This document shows positions 51,034 to 60,189 of a DNA stretch of 64,000 bases, in pieces. The position numbers and the translations under genes are program-made. The notes beneath the pieces are model-generated. The model did no database searches, was not told where the DNA came from, and worked only from the letters and a program-made list of their open reading frames with translations. Positions within the stretch are counted from its first letter, which is position 1. Every line of letters starts with the position of its first letter. This stretch comes from PALSA-270 sp963770245 (lineage in GTDB: Bacteria; Acidobacteriota; Terriglobia; Terriglobales; Acidobacteriaceae), in contig CAVYOX010000017.1 in NCBI GenBank assembly GCA_963770245.1, positions 1 through 64,000 on the forward strand. The letters are read 5' to 3'.

Positions 51034-51921
51034 CTACTGATCCCCTTGACCTCGACCGATTGCGTCGAGATCCGCAAGTACTTCAGCCGGGATCTGAAGC
51101 GTCGCGGCCTTCAAATTCTCGCGGAGATGTGCCACGGAAGATGTTCCCGGGATCAATAAGATGTTGGGGGAGCGATGGAGAAGCCAGGCTAACGCAACCT
51201 GCATGGGCGTGGCTTCGAGTGATGCCGCAGACGCGTCAAGTGCCGAAGACTGTAACGGGGTGAAGCCTCCCAGCGGGAAAAACGGAACGTAAGCGATCCC
51301 TTGAGCAGCCAGATCATCGATGAAGGCGTCATCGTTCCTGCGGGCTACGTTGTAGAAATTCTGCACGCACACGATCTCGGTAATGGTTTGAGCCTCCGAG
51401 AGCTGCTTAGGAGTTATGTTGCTTAGTCCGATATGACGAATCAGTCCCTGACGCTTCAGTTCGGCAAGCACGGTCAGCGGTTCCTCGATGGATTCCTCGC
51501 CGGGTTCCATGATTCCTCCAACCCGAAGATTGACGATATCTAGCGCATCGAGACCAAGGTTTCTCAGGTTGTCATGGACGCCGTCGATGAGCTCCTGGCG
51601 GGAGAGAGCATGAATCCAGGACTTGTCTGAACCGCGCCGAGCGCCCAATTTGGTGACGATCACGAGACCATCCGGGTACGGATGGAGAGCCTGCTTGATG
51701 ATCTGATTGGTCACATGCGGTCCGTAGTAGTCGCTGGTATCAATGTGGTTCACGCCGGACTCTACTGCCTCGCGAAGAACAGCAATGGCGGCATCGACGT
51801 CCCGTGGTGGTCCCCAGACGCCGGGTCCGGCGAGCTGCATCGCACCGTATCCCATGCGGTTCAAAGTCATCGATGTGCCAGGCAGTGTGAAGCTTCCAGC
51901 AAGATCGGTCTGTTCAATCAT
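51034..51921 (-). CDS. aldo/keto reductase, 295 aa
   Basis: TIM-barrel NADPH-dependent reductase. Catalytic Asp and Tyr are in HIDTSDYYGPHVTNQ, the Lys in VIVTKLGARRG; the usual His position reads DIVNLRVGG instead of a His-containing strand, as in some AKR branches. NADPH-binding NILLIPGTSSVAHLRENL is near the C-terminus. It is divergent from the TetR gene (59 bases between starts) and leads the operon with two SDRs, so the operon is probably TetR-controlled carbonyl reduction. Confidence 0.88.
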   Translation of the reverse strand: MIEQTDLAGSFTLPGTSMTLNRMGYGAMQLAGPGVWGPPRDVDAAIAVLREAVESGVNHIDTSDYYGPHVTNQIIKQALHPYPDGLVIVTKLGARRGSDKSWIHALSRQELIDGVHDNLRNLGLDALDIVNLRVGGIMEPGEESIEEPLTVLAELKRQGLIRHIGLSNITPKQLSEAQTITEIVCVQNFYNVARRNDDAFIDDLAAQGIAYVPFFPLGGFTPLQSSALDASAASLEATPMQVALAWLLHRSPNILLIPGTSSVAHLRENLKAATLQIPAEVLADLDAIGRGQGDQ

Positions 51922-51980
51922 TACCGTTCCTCCTTGCTACAATCATTTGATGAAGGATTCTTCAGGTTTGGAGTTCGCAT

Positions 51981-52616
51981 ATGCCGGCTGACGCCGTCGT
52001 TGCATTCGAGCCAAGAAAGACGCCCCTCCAAGCGAGGTCAACGGTCACGGTAGAGGCGATTTCTGAGGCGACTATTCAGGTTTTGCTCAGTCACGGGGCA
52101 GACCGATTGACGACGACACGGGTCGCCCAGCGTGCCGGCGTCTCGGTGGGCACACTGTATCAGTACTATCCCAATAAGCAGTCGCTGCTGTTTGCAGTGC
52201 TGGAAAATCATCTCACTAACGTAATGGCAACGGTTGAGGCCGCTTGTGAGAGCGCATGTCATAAACCGTTAGCCGAGATGATTCGAGAAATGGTGGAGGC
52301 GTTCGTCGACGCCAAGATGGACCGCGCAGACATCTCTGTGGCCCTCTACCAGGTCGCTGCCGACGTGGGTGGCCCCGCCTTGATCAAACGGATCAACCAA
52401 CGGTCTCGGAAAACTGTTGAGGCGATGCTGGAGACAGCGTCCGACATCAAGTCGCCACCCGACAAATTCGCCATCGACATAATGCTTTCAGCCATGGCGG
52501 GCGCGATGCGTTCCTTGCTGGAGGCTGGACCATCCCCTGCAACGGTCCGCAAAGCGCGAGAGCAACTCGTGCTCCTTTGTCAGTCATACATGACGGCCGC
52601 GACAGCGAAACTTTAA
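51981..52616 (+). CDS. TetR-family transcriptional regulator, 211 aa
   Basis: N-terminal helix-turn-helix (AISEATIQVLLSHGADRLTT, then VAQRAGVSVGTLYQYYPNKQ, about residues 30-75) and a helical ligand-binding domain with AIDIMLSAMAGAMRSLLEAG. Divergent from the aldo/keto reductase operon, the usual position for a TetR repressor of its neighbour. The 59-base shared gap is too short for separate control regions; I saw no perfect palindrome in it. Confidence 0.85.
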   Translation: MPADAVVAFEPRKTPLQARSTVTVEAISEATIQVLLSHGADRLTTTRVAQRAGVSVGTLYQYYPNKQSLLFAVLENHLTNVMATVEAACESACHKPLAEMIREMVEAFVDAKMDRADISVALYQVAADVGGPALIKRINQRSRKTVEAMLETASDIKSPPDKFAIDIMLSAMAGAMRSLLEAGPSPATVRKAREQLVLLCQSYMTAATAKL

Positions 52617-52627
52617 CTGGCCAATTG

Positions 52628-52690
52628 TTGGTGATCCGGAAACGGGCTTCGCGGAGATCAATGGCGATCTCCCCGAAGCCGACTTCGGGG
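52628..52690. repeat. element A core hairpin
   Basis: GGCTTCGCGGAGATC (52645-52659) and GATCTCCCCGAAGCC (52666-52680) form a 15-bp near-perfect hairpin, followed by GACTTCGGGG. It lies between convergent tetR and araC genes and might act as a bidirectional terminator; no T-tract follows. Confidence 0.55.
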
Positions 52691-52812
52691 AAATCTGCGA
52701 TGCTGCTGGCGTTGCGGAATACCAATATAAGTTCTAGGGGGTTGATTGACTCTCCTTATGATGCTTCTTGGGTTGTGGGTGATGTGCGTTTGCGTGGTTT
52801 GCAGCAAAGGTG

Positions 52813-53802
52813 TCAGCGACTCAATGCCGACCGCCTGAATTCGGAAGGAGAGCGGCCATAAGCCTCGCGGAATGCAGCGCTGAAATGGCTGTGACTGGAA
52901 AATCCCAGCTCCTGGCTTAGATCCGTCAGGTCGTCATACTGGGCGAGAAGGTCCAGCGCCCGTGCAAGCCGCAGGCGCAATTGATAGCGGTATAGGGGCA
53001 GCCCTTCTACCTGTTGGAAGACTTGTGTGAGATAGACCGGAGAGCCGCGCACCTCAGCGGCAATTTCGGCCAACGTCCAGCGCCGCGCCAGATCGCTCGC
53101 CAACACAAGTTTCACTCGGTCCACCAACCGCTGCCGTCCGAGAGTAGCTCCCGCAACGTGAGAGGTGAGCGAACCCAGAGCCCTTTGTACGAGGGTCAAG
53201 GATAAAGTCTCGGCTTGTAGGGGTTCCGCGATCTTCTGGCGCAGACTGTGCCGTAACAATGCCACCAGCGCTTGGGTCCGTGCGTCAATTCGCAGACGCG
53301 GTTGGCGAAACAAAAGGTTAGCGCCGTCGCGCAGAAAGGTAGTCGGCGCAATCTCACGCAGCATTGCTTCGCTGATAACCAACGTCAGACTGGCATCACC
53401 ACCCGGCACGGGATGACTGATCCGGTAGCCTTCAAAAGCATTGAAAAACAGCACTTGGTTCGCTTCGGCTACGGCCTGGTCATGTCCAACGTGCCGCACG
53501 TATACGCCGCGGTACGGAAAGACCAGTTGCGTGGTAGTCGTACACTCTTCGGTGCTCTGATGGCGGGAGGTACCCCTGCAGTACGTGTCCCGAATGGTAA
53601 CGGTTGGAGATCTCAGCAAAGACTCAACAACAAATTCGGGGACAGGTTTGGTTTCGTTTCTTAACGCCATACTCTCGACCAAAAAGGATAAGCGGTCTTC
53701 CTTGGGTGATAGAAGCGAAGGGCCAGATCTGAGGGTATCATGCCCGCTTGACGCCGGCTCATGTGTTTCGAGAAGCCGCATCACCGGATCGAGTTGCATC
53801 AT
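52813..53802 (-). CDS. AraC-family transcriptional regulator, 329 aa
   Basis: The N-terminal cupin-like sensor half (TQLVFPYRGVYVRHVGHDQA) and C-terminal AraC DNA-binding half with two helix-turn-helices: WTLAEIAAEVRGSPVYLTQV (about 245-265) and LTDLSQELGFSSHSHFSAAF (about 293-312), ending GRSPSEFRRS. The ATG at 53802 overlaps the restored stop of the saccharopine-dehydrogenase-like gene as ATGA; ATG 53670 is an alternative giving 285 residues. Last gene of the hydrolase operon and its likely regulator. Confidence 0.83.
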   Translation of the reverse strand: MMQLDPVMRLLETHEPASSGHDTLRSGPSLLSPKEDRLSFLVESMALRNETKPVPEFVVESLLRSPTVTIRDTYCRGTSRHQSTEECTTTTQLVFPYRGVYVRHVGHDQAVAEANQVLFFNAFEGYRISHPVPGGDASLTLVISEAMLREIAPTTFLRDGANLLFRQPRLRIDARTQALVALLRHSLRQKIAEPLQAETLSLTLVQRALGSLTSHVAGATLGRQRLVDRVKLVLASDLARRWTLAEIAAEVRGSPVYLTQVFQQVEGLPLYRYQLRLRLARALDLLAQYDDLTDLSQELGFSSHSHFSAAFREAYGRSPSEFRRSALSR

Positions 53803-54832
53803 TGAATCTCAATCGAGAGATGCACTGGACAAAGCGACTTCAAGAAGTCTCGCGCGTCAAAGATTTCACCGGCAGGGAATACGCCAGCCCTCTTGCCCCG
53901 CATGCTGACGACGCGTTGGGTGGCAGCCACCACGAGAGGCGCGGTAAACGCGTAGATGTCTCGCCCCTTCGCCACTGCACGACGTTCTTGGCTTCCCATG
54001 CGCGCGCTATTACCTCAACGAGGAAAGTTTGCGCTGAACGTCCAGTATTGTCGGTCGCAGGCGGCGGCGATAGATCGGGATCGTCCAAATCTTCCAGTGG
54101 CGCGAGCGTCATGTAGGTGCGAACCTCCGGCGTTCTTAAGTGACGCGGAATCGTAACGCTGTCCGCCGTGGTGAATTCTCCAACGACCACCTGCGTTCCT
54201 ATGGGAGGCGAGAACGTCCAATTGACGACCGGCGCGTCGTCGGTGCCGAACTGCATTCGATGGTTGGAGAAGACAAGTCGTCGCCCGCCCCTCCTCTGCC
54301 TCGAAACCTGGGTCGTAGCCCTCGTCCCAAGAGTCGGCTTCCAGCTACTGAGGGCATACGCGATGCAAATCTCATCTGCGGCCGTCCAATCTCCCATGGC
54401 CGCCGTCGCAAGCAGATCACCCAGTCCACCGTAAAATGCCATCGCGGGCGCAATCACAATGCCTGCCTCGCGCGCTCGATCCGCATATTGTTCGAAAGCG
54501 TCCGCGTTAGCTTCTATCTCTTCCGCGACGTCCAAATAGGGACTCTGCGCGCGCAACGCAGCTTCGATCACTGCCGCGGAGGTTCTGGCGAAAGGTCCGG
54601 CGCAATTGATAACTGCTGTTGACCCGACAAGTGCGCGATCGAGCGAGGCCGAGTCATCGACACGCGCGGGCCGTAAGTCGAGTCCGGGATGCGGGTCCCC
54701 AAGAGCATTCAGCTTATCGGGATCACGCCCGGAGAGGATCGGCGTCCATCCACGTTGGCGTAACTCGCAAACGACAAAGCGCCCGGTGTGGCCATGGGCG
54801 CCAAAAACGGTGACACTCTTGTTCGATGTCAC
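53799..54832 (-). pseudogene. saccharopine-dehydrogenase-like NAD(P)-binding protein, frameshifted near its end
   Basis: Starts at GTG 54832, overlapping the stop of the upstream hydrolase (GTGA). The Rossmann motif VTVFGAHGHTGRFVVCELRQ and VINCAGPFARTSAAVIEA are typical of saccharopine dehydrogenase/trans-acting enoyl reductase-like proteins. The main frame loses similarity after VIARAWEAKN. One base earlier in register, KGRDIYAFTAPLVVAATQRV...GEIFDARDFLKSL continues the family ending and stops at 53799 in an ATGA overlap with araC. A single missing base at about 53975-53998 explains both. Intact length would be about 344 residues. The overlaps on both sides argue the restored version is the real design. 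Confidence 0.75.
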
Positions 54833-55824
54833 CGGAGAACCCCTTTCGTAAGGAGCGATTTGTCGTTCCACAGCCGCTCCGCCTCTTCCGCAATCAGGTC
54901 GGGCATTTCTTCGGGGAAAAAGAGATTTGCGCCTTCCACTCTTCTTATGCCGCGCGAGCCTGGGAGAGCGCGGTCGAGCCACTCGGCCCACTTCACACCG
55001 AAGAGCACGTCTTTCAGTCCCCAGACCATGCGGGCTGTCCCTTTCCATTGATGGAGGTTCTCGCGTATTGCGACGAGGGAGTTTGTTCCCATGGAAACGG
55101 CGTACTCGTTTACCTGGGACTTCTTGAGTGGCGTTTCAACGAGCGGGCGGAAATAGGTCTCGATGGTTTCGTCTGCAAGGTTTTCGGGATTTGTGAAGGC
55201 GAGGCCGCCCATTCCTTGAGGCGACCGGGCGACTTGCTTATCTTTCAATTGGGGAACGATAAACTCGTCCACGAAGGTGCCCTTCTTCGCCTGCTCAATG
55301 AATGGAAGAAACTGTGGCGGGGGGCTGTTTTCATCTACGTCGCAATTGGTCAGGAGTAGAGTTCTGACTCGACTGGGACACTTTGCCAGAAATAACTGAG
55401 CAACCAGTCCGCCGCTGTCATTGGCAACCAGATCCACTGCGTTGACGTGAAGCGTGTCCAACAACATAACCAACATGGTCGCTTGTGTTTCAGGAGAAAT
55501 CTTTTGCCCCTTTGGGGTTTGCGTGTATCCCATGCCCATAACGTCGGGGGCGATACAGCGACGGTATGCCTGAAGCCTCTGGAGCGCTCCGCGCCACTGG
55601 AAGCCGTTGAGGGGATATCCATGGATGAATAGTGCCGCTGGCCCATGACCACGTTCTACGTAGGCGACACGACTGAGAGGCAGATCGGCGAATCGGCGCG
55701 ATGCGTGAAAAGCTTTGGCGTCGATTGTTTTTGAGTTTGCCGGTTTTGCAAAGGCCACGGTTCGCGACAAGAGCACCCCACCCGCTGCCGCAAAAGAACC
55801 GTGCAGGAAGTCTCGGCGTTTCAT
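54829..55824 (-). CDS. alpha/beta hydrolase with Tat-type signal, Asp nucleophile, 331 aa
   Basis: The N-terminus MKRRDFLHGSFAAAGGVLLS is a twin-arginine-like export signal, so I start at ATG 55824 rather than the longer frame. The fold shows AALFIHGYPLNGFQWRG (oxyanion), VDLVANDSGGLVAQLFL (nucleophile elbow with Asp in place of Ser, as in haloalkane dehalogenases and epoxide hydrolases) and WGLKDVLFGVKWAEWL near the acid/His region. The final His position is not obvious. Substrate unknown. Paralogous to the next gene upstream; the GTGA overlap with the downstream gene shows translational coupling. Confidence 0.83.
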   Translation of the reverse strand: MKRRDFLHGSFAAAGGVLLSRTVAFAKPANSKTIDAKAFHASRRFADLPLSRVAYVERGHGPAALFIHGYPLNGFQWRGALQRLQAYRRCIAPDVMGMGYTQTPKGQKISPETQATMLVMLLDTLHVNAVDLVANDSGGLVAQLFLAKCPSRVRTLLLTNCDVDENSPPPQFLPFIEQAKKGTFVDEFIVPQLKDKQVARSPQGMGGLAFTNPENLADETIETYFRPLVETPLKKSQVNEYAVSMGTNSLVAIRENLHQWKGTARMVWGLKDVLFGVKWAEWLDRALPGSRGIRRVEGANLFFPEEMPDLIAEEAERLWNDKSLLTKGVLR

Positions 55825-55914
55825 TGACTCTGTCTCCGATCTAGAATCACGGGACCGCGGAGTACATCCGCGGCCCTTGCACCATTTCTTGCTGCGGCGA
55901 TTTGGCGGAAGCAC

Positions 55915-56851
55915 TCAATGAGTCGCTGACAGCTCCCTTTGCGATGCTTGTTCTTCCACTAGCAACCAGTGTGCACGCAGCTCCTTGTCGAATTCTTCCC
56001 AGCGTTCTTCCGGGAAAAAGATTCTGGCATCCTTGAATTCGACACGACGCCGGGTGCCCGGGATATTCTCGCGCAAGCCAGTGCGACCACTTCACTGGGA
56101 AATACACGTCATCCGTGCCCCAGACGATCAACGTTGGCGCCTTCAACGTTTTTAGCTGTGGCTCAATGGCAAGAGTGTGCTTGTTGTCGAAAGCTGCGAG
56201 GAAACGTTCCAGGTCGTGCGTTCGCTGGGGGTTCTTAACGAACGGACGCAAGTAGGTTTCGATGCTGTCGTCGCTTAGCTGTTCTGGATGCTCGTAGGCT
56301 GGTCCCAAGGCCTGGGGCGATCGATAGACACTCTTGTCCGCCAACATCGCATCGAGCGTTCCGCGTAAGCCTCCACCGGCGGCCATCGCGAGAAATGGCT
56401 TGAAGGCCTCGGGCGGCCAGTTATCGTGGGTGTCACAGTCGGTAAGTGTGAGACTCCGTACCCGTTCCGGATACAGTGCTGCGAAAATCTGTGAAATGCC
56501 TCCACCGCTGTCATTGCCTACGAGGTCCACCTGATCGATGTTCAAAGCATCGAGAAATTCCTTGAGCATCTTCGCATTGGCGGTGACCGACACGTCCTGA
56601 TTCGGCGCGATTTCTGTGTCGCCGTGCGCCAGCAAGTCCACAGCAATGGAGCGCCTGATATCCGACAAATCCGCTAACTGGTGACGCCACAAATGGCTGT
56701 TCAGCAAAACTCCGTGAACGAATAACGCAACCGGCCCAGAGCCTTGCTCGACATAGCTGATACGGCCTGACGCGGTCTGCACACTGCGCCGGACGGGCAA
56801 CGATTTGTTTCCAGGTGCCGCCGTCGCACTCAATCCTTGTTTCGAAGTCAT
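55915..56851 (-). pseudogene. alpha/beta hydrolase paralogue, frameshifted in its last quarter
   Basis: Same family as the 54829-55824 enzyme: VALFVHGVLLNSHLWRHQ, elbow VDLVGNDSGGGISQIFAAL (Asp nucleophile), LIVWGTDDVYFPVKWSHWLA. After this point the frame becomes unlike the family, but the adjacent frame reads ENIPGTRRRVEFKDARIFFP, then EERWEEFDKELRAHW, as expected, stopping at 55915. One extra base around 56065-56078 accounts for it. Start ATG 56851 (MTSKQGLSATAAPG); an upstream hydrophobic stretch (GLCLSVAVLGHA) suggests export from a start near 56902 or earlier. Confidence 0.75.
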
Positions 56852-57002
56852 TATGTTTTCCTTTCCGTTCGCATGTCCCAACACCGCCACGCTCAGGCAC
56901 AAGCCCGCGATTAGAGCGTTTGTCCTTTGAACTGCGACGAGGCTGGGCTAGCCGACGCCGCAGGCGATGAACGCTCGTAAGTAGTAGATTCACGTTCATA
57001 GC

Positions 57003-57149
57003 TCAGCCCTCCCTTGACGAAGAACTGGCTTCCTTCAGCTTCTGGGCGCACTCATCGCAGCACACTTCGACCGTTTTACCGCCGATTTTGACCTTGATGG
57101 CACCCTCATCCAATTTGCAGTCGCATGCTGAACAAGTTTTGTCGGCCAT
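57003..57149 (-). CDS. small Cys-rich metal-binding protein, 48 aa
   Basis: MADKTCSACDCKLDEGAIKV followed by KIGGKTVEVCCDECAQKLKE: five to six cysteines in CxxCxC and CCxxC arrangements around a beta hairpin, resembling small TRASH/YHS-like metal-binding proteins. Cytoplasmic. A strong ribosome binding site (GGGAGAG) precedes ATG 57149. It lies about 150 bases upstream of the hydrolase operon on the same strand. Metal storage, delivery or sensing is plausible but inferred. Confidence 0.75.
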   Translation of the reverse strand: MADKTCSACDCKLDEGAIKVKIGGKTVEVCCDECAQKLKEASSSSREG

Positions 57150-58045
57150 GATTTGTCTCTCCCGCTAGATTTCCCAAGGATCGGGTGAACTCAGTAGGCC
57201 ACTGAGGGCGAGAGAGCCGCTATCAGGATCTTTAGCAATTTGGTGGAGACCCCGCACTGCGTGGATGGAGGTGCAAAAACCTCGTCCCTGTCCTTCGGTG
57301 AGTAGCAAGGGGATTGTTGCCAAAACCACACGCTGTCCAAAAACGGGGTTGGGGAGATTACTCCCTGCAAGTCGGCATCGCGTCATGATTCTAGGGCCGA
57401 GCACGCTCCAGACAATACCTTGTTCGATGCGCGTTTATCGGTTCTGATCCGATGCGGCTTCGACCTGCATACGTCCCGTGAGTCCGTGTGCGTCGTGGGC
57501 AAGACCTGACGTGCAACCGTGCAACCCAGGGTTCTCTACGCGGTGCAAGGCGCATGTTCATGTTGAGCCCGTCAGCGACGCCGCGGTGAGTCAATACCTC
57601 TGAGGATGAGATTGATCCCGGCGAGAAAATCCGTTCGGTCGTCGTGAGCGCGTACCTGTGCTCCTGTCCCGCAACTCCATATTGCTGTTTGCATCAAGAG
57701 CGCATTGTTAGGCCCGCGATAGCGTAATGCTGGCCAGATACCAGGCCAAAGAAATGCTGACGCCTGTGAGAGGCGCACTGAAAAAATAAACCTTGCAGAG
57801 CACAGCCTTACCTTACCGGATTAGGTAAGAGTTCCCCGTCGTTCGGGAGGAATCTCAGCGATTGTCGGCGTCAGACTTCCCAGAAGCCAACTTGTGGATC
57901 GCCTCGATTCCGGCACAACTACTCGTGTTTTCTCAGCGCGGCGAGCCGTCGGAATGTACGTGGAGTAAACTCATGGGCTGAACAGGGAGCACGGAATCCA
58001 ATCCGGCTGTGGGCACCGTGTCCTACGCCGGAGAGCGAAGGCTTC
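57150..58045. other. gene-poor stretch with element A fragment and a palindrome
   Basis: About 900 bases. An element A fragment (AAAACGGGGTTGGGGAG) lies near 57336. A short minus-strand reading ending at 57572 finishes with AHDDRTDFLAGINLILRGID, which vaguely resembles a TetR C-terminal end; I do not call it. CTTACC and GGTAAG form a perfect 6-bp-arm palindrome near 57812-57829, similar to one near 48170. Confidence 0.4.
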
Positions 58046-58990
58046 ATGACCATCCTCACCCGGTTAGAGCAATGGAAGGAGCAGGGCAAAATCTCGCCGG
58101 AGCAGCAGGCCCATTTGGCGGGCCTTTCGCGTGGAGAACCCTTCCCCCTGTTTCTCGAGCTGAATGTTCTCCTTTACGCCGGCGTGCTGGCGTTCGTCGC
58201 CGGACTCGGCTGGACTGTCAGCATCTGGTCGAAGCAACTCGGTGACGTCCTCGTCCTGACCGTCCTCTCCACCATCCTCGCCGCGTGTTCTTGGTACTGC
58301 TTTTCCCGCGCTCCCGCCTGGTCCCCCGCCGAAACGCCTGCACCGAATCCAATCTTCGACTACGTGCTTTACCTCGGCAGCCTCGTCTGGTTGTTAGAAG
58401 TCGCTTACCTGGAGAACCGTTTCCACGTGCTCTCCGGACAATGGGATCTCTATCTCCTGGCGACTGCCGGCCTGTTCTTCTTCCTCGCTTATCGTTTCGA
58501 CAATCGCTTCGTGCTGTCGCTCGGTTTGTCCTCCCTCGCTGGATGGTTCGGGCTCACCATCTCGCACTGGTCGGCCCATGAGGACGCTGTGTATCGCCAA
58601 TATGCCCTTCTCTATTGCTTGCTGGTCGGCGTCGGCGGGGCACTTCTTCAGCGCCGCGGCCTGAAGCCGCATTTCTTCGGCACGTATCTGAACATCGTGG
58701 CCAACGTTCTATTTTGGGCACAGCTCTCCGGCGTGTTCAATCGGCAGGGCTATGGCCTGTGGTTTCTCGCTCTGCTTATCGCCTGTGGCGCGTCTCTCGC
58801 ATGGGGCCTGACGCGCCGGCAGTTTGCCTTCGTTGCTTATGCCGCCGTCTACGGCTACGTGGGCGTGAGCTCGCTGTTCCTCCGTGGCGTCATGGATACA
58901 TCCGCAGTCCTGGGCTATTTCGTCGTTAGCGGAGTAGCTATGCTCGTGGTGCTGGTCCAGATCGGACGCCGCTTCGGGAGGCAGCCGTGA
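58046..58990 (+). CDS. DUF2157-type integral membrane protein, 314 aa
   Basis: A short soluble N-terminal helix pair (RLEQWKEQGKISPEQQAHLA, the DUF2157 signature) precedes about eight membrane segments, for example LFLELNVLLYAGVLAFVAGL, VLTVLSTILAACSWYCF and VLGYFVVSGVAMLVVLV. No catalytic residues are evident. ATG 58046 has GGAGAGCGAAGG upstream. The last codons overlap the GTG of the next gene (GTGA), so the two membrane proteins are made together and may form one complex. Function unknown. Confidence 0.82.
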   Translation: MTILTRLEQWKEQGKISPEQQAHLAGLSRGEPFPLFLELNVLLYAGVLAFVAGLGWTVSIWSKQLGDVLVLTVLSTILAACSWYCFSRAPAWSPAETPAPNPIFDYVLYLGSLVWLLEVAYLENRFHVLSGQWDLYLLATAGLFFFLAYRFDNRFVLSLGLSSLAGWFGLTISHWSAHEDAVYRQYALLYCLLVGVGGALLQRRGLKPHFFGTYLNIVANVLFWAQLSGVFNRQGYGLWFLALLIACGASLAWGLTRRQFAFVAYAAVYGYVGVSSLFLRGVMDTSAVLGYFVVSGVAMLVVLVQIGRRFGRQP

Positions 58991-60189
58991 GACTCTACAG
59001 TGCATCCAGCGAAGAGACTCTGCGCACCCGCAAATTCCTGAGGGACTGGGTCGGCGAGGGCTTCCTCACTAAGCCGCAGTACCAGATTCTGGAACAGGAA
59101 ACCGGCTCCGAGCTGCGCACCACCAACATTTTCCTGCGGCTGGTTTTGTTCGTCTTCACCCTGATCAGCGTGGGTGCCGCCGTCGCCCTGTTCTTCGTGG
59201 TTTTTCTTTCGCGGCCATCGAGCCAAACCGTCGGCGTTTTCTCACTGATCTTCGCTGCTGTCTGCTACGCAGCTGCCGAAATCGCCGTTTCTCAAGCCAG
59301 GCTCTACCGCTACGGTATCGAGGAAGCGCTCGCCGTTTGCTCGGTTGGTTTCCTCTGCGGGGGAATGCAGGCCGCTCTTTTCAGCGGCCGCCCTTATTCG
59401 CCGCAGCCGAACGCAGCTCAGTCCCTGGTTCCCGCCGCCGGCGTCGTCTTTTCGCTCTGGATATGGCGCCGCTTCGGGTTCTCATATGCATTTCTCGCCG
59501 CGATGATCTTCGTCATCTTTCTGCCAGGCTACTGGACCTCGTCGCTCTCGGCGCAGCATGTGATCGTCGCCGTGTTCTATGCAGCCGGGCTAGTAGGCGT
59601 AGCCACGGTACGCTCCCGCCACCGCTTCGACTATCTCGAGGAGGTTTATTCGCTGGTCGAAGCGCTCCTCTGGCTCGGCATCTACCTGGCCATCAATCTC
59701 CAGCTTTCGTCGTTGAACCTGTCCACGCGTTGGTGGGACGGCACTCGGGCCGTGTCTGAATTCCCAAGGCCGTTCTACTGGGGAACGTGGGTGCTAATCT
59801 GGTGCCTACCGCCAATCGTGCTCGCGCGCGGCGTTCGCCAGAAGGACCGCTTCGTCATCGCGGTGGGCGCGATCGTCGCCATGCTGACTCTCGTCTCCAA
59901 TAAGCCTTATCTCGGCTGGCCGCGGCATACCTGGGATCCGATGCTTCTGGGCTTATTGTTAACCAGTATCGCAGTCTTCCTCCGACGCTGGCTTGCCCGT
60001 GGGCCGGGCGGGATCCGCCACGGCTTTACCTCTGCGCGCCTATCGGGAAAAGACAAACACTGGATTAACGTAGGGTCGACCGTAGCCGGCCTGCTATCGC
60101 CCCAAGCGCCAGCCCCGCAGCCAAGCAGTCCGGACTTCCGCTTCGGCGGGGGACAATCGGGAGGCGGAGGCGCGGGCGGCGATTTTTGA
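58987..60189 (+). CDS. multi-pass membrane protein, partner of the DUF2157 protein, 400 aa
   Basis: The N-terminal segment (RDWVGEGFLTKPQYQILEQE) again resembles the DUF2157-like helical start, followed by about eleven hydrophobic segments (LVLFVFTLISVGAAVALFFV, AFLAAMIFVIFLPGYW, VAMLTLVSNKPYLGW). The C-terminus is a Gly-rich soluble tail ending FRFGGGQSGGGGAGGDF. Start is GTG 58987 overlapping the previous stop. No transport or enzyme motif recognised; the two-gene arrangement is the best clue. Confidence 0.78.
   Translation: MRLYSASSEETLRTRKFLRDWVGEGFLTKPQYQILEQETGSELRTTNIFLRLVLFVFTLISVGAAVALFFVVFLSRPSSQTVGVFSLIFAAVCYAAAEIAVSQARLYRYGIEEALAVCSVGFLCGGMQAALFSGRPYSPQPNAAQSLVPAAGVVFSLWIWRRFGFSYAFLAAMIFVIFLPGYWTSSLSAQHVIVAVFYAAGLVGVATVRSRHRFDYLEEVYSLVEALLWLGIYLAINLQLSSLNLSTRWWDGTRAVSEFPRPFYWGTWVLIWCLPPIVLARGVRQKDRFVIAVGAIVAMLTLVSNKPYLGWPRHTWDPMLLGLLLTSIAVFLRRWLARGPGGIRHGFTSARLSGKDKHWINVGSTVAGLLSPQAPAPQPSSPDFRFGGGQSGGGGAGGDF

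Noticed and set aside
57572..57778. Possible TetR C-terminal remnant (AHDDRTDFLAGINLILRGID)
   Set aside because: Similarity is vague and limited to about 20 residues; no helix-turn-helix nearby.
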